Notes under the pieces: model-generated
Seen by the model: only the letters and a program-made list of their open reading frames with translations
Database searches by the model: none
Told to the model about the DNA's origin: nothing
Part shown: positions 1 through 6,446 of the stretch, piece by piece
Position numbering within the stretch: the first letter of the stretch is position 1
Layout: each line of letters opens with the position of its first letter
Assembly (NCBI RefSeq): GCF_000297435.1
Contig: NZ_CAIP01000390.1
Location: 1 to 18,289 of the forward strand
Source of the DNA: Microcystis sp. T1-4
GTDB lineage: Bacteria; Cyanobacteriota; Cyanobacteriia; Cyanobacteriales; Microcystaceae
Direction: 5' to 3'
DNA: 18,289 bases
Made by a program: the position numbers and the translations under genes

Positions 1-891
1 GTTTTCTTTATCTTTGTTCTAGTAGTTCATAGCCTATATTTTCTGCTACAGATGAATTCTTTTAACTCTTTAACCAAAAAACACTATAGCATCAGCTTAC
101 TTGCTTCCCTGTGCATTTATTCAATTTGGTTAACCCGGATTTTTACCAGTCGATTTACTGTTTTTGGATGGTCAGAAGGCAGTTTACCTCTAGGGGTACT
201 TGGGCAAAGATGGGTAGGAATGATTGCTCGTTTATTTTATAATTTTAGTTTAGCCAATCCCACCATCACCCCGATTATTGAATACTGCCTAATTATCCTT
301 GTCATCATCTCCTTTATTTATCTGGGCAAAAAAGCCGATAAAAAAGTTTTTACCCTGATCATTCTCCTGACAATTATCCCCTTTTTCTCTCTTTTAGCTT
401 GGGATCTAATCCGAGGATTTCGCTACACGGCTGTGGGCAGATTTTACCTACCGAGTTTTCTCGGTGTGCTGCTGGCAGTTACCTTTTTACTAAGCAACGG
501 ATTACAGCAGCGCCAAGGCTGGGCAAAAATTCTCTTAATATTCTTGCTAGTTCTCGGATTAATTGCCAAAATTCCCTATCCACCGCCGGCAACTAGATAT
601 GTGGGCTATGGTAGCAATATTCCCAATGCTTATACAATGATTAATCGCAGTCAAAAACCTCTAATTATTTCAGAACATTGGTTAGATACCTTGCCCCTGA
701 TTCATACCACCGCTGCTAAGACAAAGTATTTATTTGTTCAGTCGGACCCTAGGGTTTCCATCCCATCCTTAAAAAATCAATTTACCGATATTTATCTCCT
801 CAATCCTTCCCCCAGTCTCAGAAAATATTTAGATGACCGGTCTGTACAATTATCCCCTACGGAAAATCAAGCCTTTTGGCGAATTGATTAA
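1..891 (+). CDS. C-terminal part of a multi-spanning membrane protein, possibly a GT-C (PMT/ArnT-like) glycosyltransferase; 5' partial
   Basis: The reading frame is open from base 1 with no stop before the ATG at 52, so the gene starts upstream of the window and that ATG is probably an internal methionine (residues before it: VFFIFVLVVHSLYFLLQ). The visible part holds about five hydrophobic segments: the first codons, around residues 14-30, 77-92, 100-115 and 130-170 counted from the ATG. A soluble tail of about 100 residues follows, rich in Leu/Pro/Ser. The RFYLPSFLGVLLAV segment and the membrane-plus-soluble-tail layout resemble the C-terminal half of family 39 mannosyl/aminoarabinose-type transferases, which move lipid-linked sugars outside the inner membrane. 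The catalytic N-terminal loop is not in the window, so the activity is inference. Other GT-C or O-antigen-type membrane proteins would look similar. Confidence 0.6.
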   Translation, partial: VFFIFVLVVHSLYFLLQMNSFNSLTKKHYSISLLASLCIYSIWLTRIFTSRFTVFGWSEGSLPLGVLGQRWVGMIARLFYNFSLANPTITPIIEYCLIILVIISFIYLGKKADKKVFTLIILLTIIPFFSLLAWDLIRGFRYTAVGRFYLPSFLGVLLAVTFLLSNGLQQRQGWAKILLIFLLVLGLIAKIPYPPPATRYVGYGSNIPNAYTMINRSQKPLIISEHWLDTLPLIHTTAAKTKYLFVQSDPRVSIPSLKNQFTDIYLLNPSPSLRKYLDDRSVQLSPTENQAFWRID

Positions 892-944
892 AAAGCCATT
901 AACCCCTCTTGCCAAAACGGACCACAACCTGATAGACTCAATAA

Positions 945-1246
945 ATCAAGGCTTCGGGGAATAGGATCGGGCAGTTCATCCCTAAGAGGGATTGACTTTT
1001 ACAAGGGTTTATGCTCGCTCCACTGGAGAGTCCCCGAAATCCGGTGATTAAGAGTTTTAGCCTCTCGGCTACTGGACTGACTAAGCAGACCTAACCAATT
1101 CAACTGTATGATACCGAGTCAAGACATCGGCGAGGCAGTAGATTCAGTCAGGAAAACTGACGCACAAGACTTCTCTAATTTAATGCCTAGACCTGGCTGG
1201 CAACAAGTGGCGGGTTTAGGTAGAGGCTGTTTGTGGTATTGAACCC
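945..1246 (+). ncRNA. Structured RNA candidate, HEARO/omega-RNA-like (orphan)
   Basis: This gene-free stretch can form several helices. TTCGGGGA (953-960) pairs perfectly with TCCCCGAA (1031-1038), closing a domain that contains the hairpin ATCCCT-AAG-AGGGAT (978-992) and a small CTCC/GGAG hairpin (1018-1028). CTCGG (1064-1068) can pair with CCGAG (1114-1118), GTCAG (1147-1151) with CTGAC (1157-1161), and CCTAGACC (1186-1193) with GGTTTAGG (1213-1220, one G-U). Size (about 300 nt), position and cyanobacterial host fit the HEARO class, the guide-carrying omega RNA of IscB/IsrB nucleases. The family assignment is from memory of the class, not a model search. No IscB/IsrB gene follows, so it would be an orphan copy. 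If correct, the bases just 5' of about 945 would be the guide. The strand is assumed. Confidence 0.4.
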
Positions 1247-1440
1247 CGATTCTTTTCGTTCTTTACCGGTTTTAGTGATTGCCAATAGGGATTTTAAGCC
1301 CGTAATTGGTTAAAAATTTCTATTTATTCGCAAAAATCCCCAGTCGCTCCCTGTACTAATCCTAGAGATCGACTTCATAATTAGTAATTTTCCCCAACCC
1401 ATTCTCTGGAAATGACCTTCCAGAACAATTTAGTTATTTT
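1247..1440. other. Gene-free leader of the pentapeptide gene with a small hairpin
   Basis: I see no gene here. The only clear structure is TCTGGAA (1405-1411) pairing with TTCCAGA (1418-1424), 16 bases upstream of the ATG at 1441. It could lie in the 5' untranslated region of the pentapeptide-repeat gene. No Shine-Dalgarno-like purine run precedes that ATG. Confidence 0.4.
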
Positions 1441-2442
1441 ATGAGTAGCAATGCTTTAACCGATCGTGAACATCTAATCGAACTGTATAATCGAGGTGAA
1501 CGCAACTTTGCCGAAGTCAGACTTAGCGGAGTCAATTTAAAGAGACAGTGTTTAAACCAGATTAATCTAAGTCATAGTTACTTAAAACGGGCTAATTTAA
1601 CCGAAGCTTGTTTAATTAACGCTAATTTTAGTGCTGCTTCCCTAGAAGAGGTTAATTTAAGCAAAGCTTGTCTTATCGATGCTAACCTAACCAAAGCCGA
1701 GCTTTCTGGGGCAAATTTGCGCCAAACTAACCTAAGCGGCGCAATTTTGAGTAATACCATTCTCAAAAAGGCTGATTTAAGTTCTGCCTGTTTAATTCAC
1801 AGTAGCTTACTTTTTGCCCAACTATTCAAAGCAAATCTGGAAGCGGCTAATCTCACCTCAGCCACTTTAACCCATGCCATGGCGGTGAAAGTTAACCTAA
1901 AACGGGCTATTCTCACTCGTGCTATTCTTAGCTCTGCTAATCTTAGCCATGCTAACTTAAAAGAGGCTAACCTAATTCGAGCCTATCTCTATCAAGCTAA
2001 TCTGGAAAACTGCCAGCTTCAATACGCCGACCTCAGCTATGCCGATTTGCGCGGAGCGGATTTACGGGGGGCGGATTTACGTTATGCTAACCTGGAAGGG
2101 GCTAATCTGACGGGAGCTAACCTCAATTGTAGTGATTTTGAGGGAGCTAACTTAACCGGTGCCGATTTAAGCAAAACTGACGCAAATAAAGCCAATTTTC
2201 GCCAGGCTAACTTAACCGGTTGTAATCTGCTCGGTGCTAATTTAGCCTCCGCTAACCTTTACGGTGCTAATCTACACCAAGCGGGATTACTCTTGAGTTA
2301 TTTAGTGGGAAGCAATCTTAAACGAGCTAATCTCAAACGAGCTAACTTAATTGGGGCGATTTTAACCGAAAATAATCTTCTTTCCGCTTCCCTCGAAGAA
2401 ACTATTCTTCCTAACGGTAGTCGCGGTAATCTCCTTTCCTAA
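1441..2442 (+). CDS. Pentapeptide-repeat protein
   Basis: The 333-residue product is almost entirely tandem A(D/N)LXX-type pentapeptides from about residue 25 to 325, roughly 60 units. Only a short N-terminal cap (LTDREHLIELYNRGERNF) and a C-terminal tail (NGSRGNLLS) fall outside the repeat. Runs such as YADLRGADLRGADLRYANLE (about residues 199-218) fit the consensus perfectly. Proteins of this kind fold as a right-handed quadrilateral beta helix. Cyanobacteria have many, usually of unknown function, and a few bacterial ones mimic DNA to protect gyrase. No signal peptide or membrane segment is visible, so it is probably cytoplasmic or thylakoid-associated. The stop codon TAA is completed by the first base of an inserted MITE. 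Without the insertion the same codon would read TAG, so the protein does not appear truncated. The molecular function cannot be read from the sequence. Confidence 0.93.
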   Translation: MSSNALTDREHLIELYNRGERNFAEVRLSGVNLKRQCLNQINLSHSYLKRANLTEACLINANFSAASLEEVNLSKACLIDANLTKAELSGANLRQTNLSGAILSNTILKKADLSSACLIHSSLLFAQLFKANLEAANLTSATLTHAMAVKVNLKRAILTRAILSSANLSHANLKEANLIRAYLYQANLENCQLQYADLSYADLRGADLRGADLRYANLEGANLTGANLNCSDFEGANLTGADLSKTDANKANFRQANLTGCNLLGANLASANLYGANLHQAGLLLSYLVGSNLKRANLKRANLIGAILTENNLLSASLEETILPNGSRGNLLS

Positions 2443-2540
2443 TATAGCAATTTCCATAGTTGTGAGGTACAGAGTCTTAGGTTTTGAGGAGTCAGGAGTT
2501 AAGATTTTGGTGTACCTCATGAGATTGGGAAACGCTATAT
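2442..2540. mobile_element. 99-bp MITE with 5-bp target duplication
   Basis: The ends are inverted: ATATAGC...GCTATAT, and further in TGAGGTAC (2463-2470) against GTACCTCA (2512-2519). The two arms match at about 22 of 30 positions. The direct repeat TCCTA flanks it at 2437-2441 and 2541-2545. There is no coding capacity, so movement would need a transposase supplied in trans. The left target copy overlaps the last codon and stop of the pentapeptide gene. Confidence 0.75.
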
Positions 2541-2545
2541 TCCTA

Positions 2546-2693
2546 GAAAAACCTGGTTGTAGAGACTTTTCTGCCGAGGTTTCTATAACCGTGGGGAGTG
2601 GGGAGACCACTTCGTGCGCGTTGCGGGGGGGAGATGGGAGAATAACTAGGGTCTGCTGAAAAAGTTTTTGCCGCAAACCCTATGATAGTTTTC
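2546..2693. repeat. Inverted-repeat debris between the pentapeptide gene and the fabD terminator
   Basis: Two imperfect hairpins and a purine-rich patch fill this space. GGTTGTAGAGA (2555-2565) pairs with TTTCTATAACC (2580-2590) over 11 bp with two G-U pairs. AGGGTCTGC (2648-2656) is inverted against GCAAACCCT (2673-2681) with one mismatch. The second looks like an IS or MITE end, but no target duplication is visible. The open frame across 2462-2659 is translated repeat and is not called as a gene. Confidence 0.4.
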
Positions 2694-2728
2694 TAAAAAA
2701 ATACCTAACCAAATTTTTGGCTAGGTAT
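2694..2728 (-). terminator. Intrinsic terminator of the plsX-fabH-fabD transcript
   Basis: Read on the minus strand, the inverted repeat ATACCTAGCC...GGTTAGGTAT (plus strand 2701-2728; stem of about 13 bp with one mismatch and an AT-rich top) is followed directly by a run of seven T. It starts about 40 bases downstream of the fabD stop at 2770, which is the normal place for a factor-independent terminator. Confidence 0.75.
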
Positions 2729-2769
2729 CTATCAATTTACTTCCTTTGTCGAAAATGTTGCCAGATAAT

Positions 2770-3696
2770 TTAACTAACACCAATTAGTGAAACCTGCAAT
2801 TTAACATCGCCGCTACCTTTGTATATATCGGCTAATTGACTAATATTTTCTAACTCAATTGCGGGAGCAGTTCGTTTAATTAAACCAGTTAAAACTTTAC
2901 CCGGTCCCACTTCGATCGCTTTTTCCACACCCACATCTGGCAATTTTAACATAATTTCTCGCCAGCGAACCGAGCTAGTCATCTGCTGAATGAGATAACT
3001 TTTTAATTCCTCCGCATCGGTGATCGGTTGGCTAGGATTAACATTAGAAATAACGGGAACTTTTGCAGACCGAAAATTAACCAATTCTAAAATCTGCTGA
3101 AATTGAATAGCGGCATTTTCCATCAAGGGAGAGTGAAAAGCACCGGATACTTTTAATGGCATAACCCGCTTAACTTTCACTTGACCTAATACCAAATCCA
3201 CCGCTTCAGGAGTCCCAGAAATCACCACTTGTTCGGCACTATTATCATTAGCAATAACTACATTTTCCGTCTGATTAACCACTGTCTCTAGACTGGTGCG
3301 ATCAAATTTCATTAAGGCGGCCATTTTGCCACCTTCGGCCGCATCCATCAAAAGGGAACGGTTTTGAACTAGATGTAATCCTGTTTCAAAATTAAACACC
3401 CTGGCCGCATACAAAGCCGAATATTCACCGAGACTATGACCGGCAACTAGATCGGGAAAATGACCTTTTTCTTGCAACAAATCCGCTAAAATACTCTCCA
3501 CCACAAATAAACAAGGTTGAGTATAAAGAGTACGAGATAGGGTTTCTTCATCCCCTTGACATTTTTCCAAGACCGACCAACCGAGGATTCTTTCTGCTAT
3601 TTCTAATCTCTCTTGGCCAAGCGCGCTTTCCGCTAAATCTCCAATCATTCCTAACGCTTGCGATCCTTGTCCCGGGAATATCCACGCTGTTTTCAT
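2770..3696 (-). CDS. fabD: Malonyl-CoA:ACP transacylase
   Basis: Transfers malonyl from CoA to acyl carrier protein, giving the extender unit for type II fatty acid synthesis in the cytoplasm. The 308-residue product begins with MKTAWIFPGQGSQ, typical of the family. It has the nucleophile elbow GHSLGEY with Ser88, the conserved Arg113 in QNRS, the catalytic His188 in GAFHSPLM, and IEVGPGKVLTGL near residue 261. Length is normal for a cyanobacterial FabD. The start is an ATG. It is the last gene of the minus-strand order plsX-fabH-fabD. The 211-bp gap to fabH is almost entirely heptamer arrays, unusually long for an operon junction, while an intrinsic terminator follows closely downstream. Transcription as one unit is inferred from order and strand. 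Nothing looks broken. Confidence 0.97.
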   Translation of the reverse strand: MKTAWIFPGQGSQALGMIGDLAESALGQERLEIAERILGWSVLEKCQGDEETLSRTLYTQPCLFVVESILADLLQEKGHFPDLVAGHSLGEYSALYAARVFNFETGLHLVQNRSLLMDAAEGGKMAALMKFDRTSLETVVNQTENVVIANDNSAEQVVISGTPEAVDLVLGQVKVKRVMPLKVSGAFHSPLMENAAIQFQQILELVNFRSAKVPVISNVNPSQPITDAEELKSYLIQQMTSSVRWREIMLKLPDVGVEKAIEVGPGKVLTGLIKRTAPAIELENISQLADIYKGSGDVKLQVSLIGVS

Positions 3697-3726
3697 AAGT
3701 TCTTAAAATAGATAGATGTGTTTGGG

Positions 3727-3828
3727 TCAGTTATCAGTTATCAGTTATCAGTTATCAGTTATCAGTTATCAGTTATCAGTTATCAGTTATCAGTTATCAG
3801 TTATCAGTTATCAGTTATCAGTTATCAG
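3727..3828. repeat. Tandem array of TCAGTTA, 14 perfect copies
   Basis: Fourteen uninterrupted copies of the heptamer TCAGTTA occupy 3727-3824, followed by a partial TCAG. The array lies in the fabH-fabD junction just upstream of the fabD start. Such perfect short repeats are expected to vary in copy number by slippage. The peptide that can be read through it (repeating SVISYQL) is a by-product. Confidence 0.97.
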
Positions 3829-3842
3829 ATGTGAGTTTTTAG

Positions 3843-3905
3843 TTTACTGTTTACTGGTTACTGGTTACTGTTTACTGTTTACTGTTTACTGTTTACTGTT
3901 TACTG
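3843..3905. repeat. Tandem array of TTTACTG/GTTACTG, nine copies
   Basis: Nine heptamers, seven TTTACTG and two GTTACTG, end two bases before the fabH stop codon at 3908. The unit is close to the reverse complement of the TCAGTTA unit in the neighbouring array (5 of 7 pairs), so the two arrays can form one long imperfect hairpin across the fabH-fabD junction. Confidence 0.95.
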
Positions 3906-3907
3906 AA

Positions 3908-4909
3908 TTAATCTCCCCAACGGAAGATAATCCCACCCCAGGTTAAACCGGCACCAAAGCCAGAAGAAGCAATAATATCACCTTTTTTGATCTTACCACT
4001 CCTGACCGCTTGATCGAGAGCTAGAGGAATCGAGGCCGCGGAGGTGTTGCCATACTCGCTGAGATTGCTGATCACTTTTTCTGGAGGCAGTTTCAGGCGC
4101 TCGCTCACCGCGTCCATAATTCTTTGATTAGCTTGGTGCAGAACTAACCAATCGATGTCACTGGTGGTTAAATTAGCCCGATAGAGAGCTTTTTCGATGA
4201 CCTCTGGCACTTTCGCCACGGCAAAACGATAGACTTCCCGTCCGTTCATCCTTAGGGGCTTATAAGTCCCTTTTTGAACGCTTACCCCCTGCTTAAGGAG
4301 CAATTCCTCCCCCTGATATGCGAGATTAAGAGAACTATTCTGGCTGCCGTCGCTATGGAGTTCAAAACCGAGAATGTTATCTTTTGTATCATTTGCTTGA
4401 CAAACCACAGCACCTGCCCCATCCCCAAAGAGGACACAGGTAGCGCGATCGTTCCAATCCACCCAACGGGAGAGAACATCGGCCCCGATAACCAAGACAT
4501 TGCGGTAAGTACCGGTACGGATAAACTGGGTGGCGGTGACTAATCCCACCAGAAAACCCGAACAGGCGGCGGTGAGATCAAAAGCGATCGCCCGATTGGC
4601 CCCGATCTGACCTTGAACTTGGGCGGCACTACCGAACAGATCATCGGGGGTAGAAGTAGCCAAGAGAATCAGATCGATGTCCCTAGGCGACACCTGAGCC
4701 ATTTCCAGAGCCTTAATCGCCGCTTGGGCTGCTAATTGGCTCAAAGACACCGATCGATCGGCTAAATAGCGTTTACCGATGCCAGTACGACTTTTAATCC
4801 ACTCATCGGAAGTCTCGACAATTTGGCTGAGTTCTTCATTACTGAGAAATTGCCCTGGTGTGGCCGATCCACAACCGGTAATGACGACTGCTGCCCCGAA
4901 TCCGCTCAA
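3908..4909 (-). CDS. fabH: 3-oxoacyl-ACP synthase III (KAS III)
   Basis: Condenses acetyl-CoA with malonyl-ACP to start fatty acid synthesis. The 333-residue product has the thiolase fold signatures of the family: catalytic Cys116 in AACSGF, His258 in LHQAN and Asn288 in YGNTSA, the standard Cys-His-Asn triad, plus FGDGAGAVV (161-169) and the C-terminal SSGFGAGLTWGG. The chosen start is TTG (rc of 4907-4909): no ATG exists in frame between the upstream stop (4937-4939) and residue 70, and a G-rich AAGGGGGGG run lies just upstream as a possible ribosome site. The product then starts where family members do (ITGCGSATP). It lies between plsX and fabD. Heptamer arrays abut both its ribosome-binding region and its stop codon, which may affect expression. 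Confidence 0.96.
   Translation of the reverse strand: MSGFGAAVVITGCGSATPGQFLSNEELSQIVETSDEWIKSRTGIGKRYLADRSVSLSQLAAQAAIKALEMAQVSPRDIDLILLATSTPDDLFGSAAQVQGQIGANRAIAFDLTAACSGFLVGLVTATQFIRTGTYRNVLVIGADVLSRWVDWNDRATCVLFGDGAGAVVCQANDTKDNILGFELHSDGSQNSSLNLAYQGEELLLKQGVSVQKGTYKPLRMNGREVYRFAVAKVPEVIEKALYRANLTTSDIDWLVLHQANQRIMDAVSERLKLPPEKVISNLSEYGNTSAASIPLALDQAVRSGKIKKGDIIASSGFGAGLTWGGIIFRWGD
4584..4591. repeat. HIP1 octamer GCGATCGC (1 of 3)
   Basis: A perfect copy of the highly iterated palindrome of cyanobacterial genomes, inside fabH. It supports the cyanobacterial origin. Confidence 0.85.
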
Positions 4910-4925
4910 AATATTCCCCCCCTTT

Positions 4926-4990
4926 TCAGTTATCAGTTATCAGTTATCAGTTATCAGTGGGTCAGTTATCAGTGGGTCAGTTATCAGTGA
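4926..4990. repeat. Heptamer array upstream of fabH (TCAGTTA/TCAGTGG)
   Basis: Four TCAGTTA units are followed by two copies of a 15-base compound unit made of TCAGTGG, G and TCAGTTA, then TCAGTGA. The array begins about 17 bases upstream of the TTG start of fabH and lies inside the likely fabH leader. Confidence 0.93.
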
Positions 4991-5119
4991 CCAGATTTGA
5001 GTATTAAGTGAGCAGTATTAAATAGCAGTTTCCCACTGTCTTTTCACTGATTACTGATCACTGAAAAGGCTCACAGCTTAATCTTCACTGTTCACCGACA
5101 ACTTTTTTAATTGATGATG
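4978..5119. repeat. Direct segmental duplication, copy 1 (142 bp)
   Basis: This block is repeated at 5135-5283. The copies differ by one extra heptamer (ATCACTG) in copy 2 and two substitutions in the stretch GGCTCACAGC/GGCTGACAGA. Copy 2 contains the true 3' end of plsX, so this copy carries a dead copy of the last plsX codons (5078-5119). The shared left edge is inside the heptamer sequence, so recombination between heptamers is a simple explanation. Confidence 0.93.
5078..5119 (-). pseudogene. Duplicated tail of plsX (last 13 codons and stop)
   Basis: On the minus strand this reads HHQLKKLSVNSED followed by TAA, identical to the end of the intact PlsX encoded at 5242-6297. It has no start or body and lies downstream of the real stop, so it is a fragment made by the segmental duplication and not a gene. 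Confidence 0.9.
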
Positions 5120-5134
5120 TCAGCTATTAGTTAT

Positions 5135-5283
5135 CAGTTATCAGTGACCAGATTTGAGTATTAAGTGAGCAGTATTAAATAGCAGTTTCCCACTGTCTTT
5201 TCACTGATTACTGATCACTGATCACTGAAAAGGCTGACAGATTAATCTTCACTGTTCACCGACAACTTTTTTAATTGATGATG
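5135..5283. repeat. Direct segmental duplication, copy 2 (149 bp), overlapping the plsX 3' end
   Basis: Partner of the 4978-5119 block, nearly identical except for one added heptamer and two substitutions. Its right end lies in the coding region of plsX, so it is probably the original copy. A short heptamer patch (5126-5147) forms its left edge. Confidence 0.92.
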
Positions 5284-6297
5284 GTGGTCATTGTAGGCTT
5301 GAATGCGCTCAGAAACGCGATTATCAACGGCATTTTTCGCCTGTCGGATGGCGTTAAAAATTGAAGGCGCTTGGGAACTGCCGTGACTGATCACACAGAC
5401 CCCATCGACTCCAAATAACAGCGCACCGCCGTGTTCCGCATGATCCATGCGTTGTTTGATCTGTTTCAGATTGGGTTTAATTAAAGCCGTCCCGACTTTA
5501 CCCTGTATCCCCCTAGGTAATTCCTCTTTGAGAATTTGTAGGATAATTCCCCCCACCGCTTCGGCAAATTTTAACAGGACATTGCCGACAAAACCATCGC
5601 AGACGATCACATCAAATTGTCCCGATAGCACATCCCGTCCCTCAGCATTGCCGATAAAGGGTATTTGCTGGTTATTTTCTAACAATTCGTAGGTTTTTAG
5701 GGCGAGATCGTTACCTTTGCTGGCTTCTTCGCCGATATTGAGTAAACCGACTTGCGGTTCTTCAACACCCATAACGTATTTACTGTAAATTGTCCCCATT
5801 AGGGCAAACTGCTCTAAATATTTGGGTTTACAGTCCACATTCGCCCCGACATCGAGGATAATCACCGATTTACCTGCCAACATCGTCGGCAGCACCGCAC
5901 CGATCGCCGGGCGATCGATTCCTTTTAAACGACCTAAACGCAGTAACGCTGCCGCCATGGCTGCCCCGGAGTGACCGGCGGACACCACCGCATCGGCGCG
6001 ATTTTGTTTGACTAAATCCATGGCCACATTAATCGAGGCCGCTGGTTTGCGACGGATAGCGGTGATCGGTTCTTCGTCCATGGCCACCACTTCCTCTGCG
6101 TGGACGATGGTGAGATTCTTGGGACGGGGATGATGCTGGAAATAAGCCTCAATCCGTTCAGAATCGCCGACTAATAATACTTCTACATCTAATTCTTCGG
6201 AAGCTCGCATCGATCCCGCGATAATCTCGTTGGGAGCGTGGTCACCTCCCATCGCATCTACCGCGATTCTTGCCCGATTTAATGCCGTTTCTGCCAT
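5242..6297 (-). CDS. plsX: Phosphate acyltransferase PlsX
   Basis: Makes acyl-phosphate from acyl-ACP for the PlsY step of phospholipid synthesis; a peripheral membrane enzyme. From the ATG at 6297 the product is 351 residues, the usual length, starting MAETALNRARIAVDAMGGDHAP, where the family normally begins. Other family signatures are SAGHSGAAMA, ILDVGANVDCKP, GLLNIGEEASKGND, VCDGFVGNVLLK and HGGALLFGVDG. A TTG at 6346-6348 would add 17 residues that look unlike the family and has no ribosome site, so I reject it. First gene of the minus-strand plsX-fabH-fabD cluster, which links phospholipid and fatty-acid initiation. The fabH gap is 332 bp, filled with repeats. The last codons lie inside a duplicated block, but the gene itself looks intact. 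Confidence 0.96.
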   Translation of the reverse strand: MAETALNRARIAVDAMGGDHAPNEIIAGSMRASEELDVEVLLVGDSERIEAYFQHHPRPKNLTIVHAEEVVAMDEEPITAIRRKPAASINVAMDLVKQNRADAVVSAGHSGAAMAAALLRLGRLKGIDRPAIGAVLPTMLAGKSVIILDVGANVDCKPKYLEQFALMGTIYSKYVMGVEEPQVGLLNIGEEASKGNDLALKTYELLENNQQIPFIGNAEGRDVLSGQFDVIVCDGFVGNVLLKFAEAVGGIILQILKEELPRGIQGKVGTALIKPNLKQIKQRMDHAEHGGALLFGVDGVCVISHGSSQAPSIFNAIRQAKNAVDNRVSERIQAYNDHHHQLKKLSVNSED

Positions 6298-6388
6298 TGA
6301 GTCAGTGGGATAGAAATCTTTAATAAGTTGAGCGGCAGCTCTTGACAAAAGCTGGCCGATCGAGGATTAGTGTTTTCTGATCGAGCAA

Positions 6389-6418
6389 TTGTTAAAAATT
6401 ACCAATCATCTCTATACA
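6389..6418 (+). promoter_or_regulatory. Possible sigma-70-type promoter for dacB
   Basis: TTGTTA (6389-6394) and TATACA (6413-6418) are 18 bases apart and about 28 bases upstream of the dacB ATG, in the divergent plsX/dacB spacer. The match is moderate and only positional. Confidence 0.35.
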
Positions 6419-6446
6419 ATAAGGCATCATTGCGATTAAGGAAAAG

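Noticed and set aside
1231..1311. Possible IscB/IsrB start after the structured RNA (VLVIANRDFKPVIG)
   Set aside because: Only a vague resemblance and the frame stops at once; no HNH or RuvC motifs follow.
892..1440. tRNA, tmRNA, RNase P RNA or rRNA in the long spacer
   Set aside because: None of the diagnostic conserved segments or a cloverleaf could be found.
1578..1766. Antisense open frame inside the pentapeptide gene
   Set aside because: A shadow of the five-residue periodicity; it reads as a repetitive Leu/Ala/Lys-rich peptide.
2462..2659. Open frames on both strands between the pentapeptide gene and fabD
   Set aside because: They lie in MITE and inverted-repeat sequence and have no protein-like character.
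3727..3905. CRISPR-like array
   Set aside because: Repeats are 7 bases with no spacers and no cas genes nearby; these are simple tandem heptamers.
3716..3946. Open frame of 76 codons
   Set aside because: It is translation of the heptamer arrays (SVISYQL repeats), not a gene.
4779..5000. Plus-strand open frame of 73 codons
   Set aside because: It is antisense to fabH and runs into heptamer repeats.
6298..6348. Longer plsX with TTG start at 6348
   Set aside because: The extra 17 residues do not look like the family and there is no ribosome site; the ATG at 6297 fits known starts.
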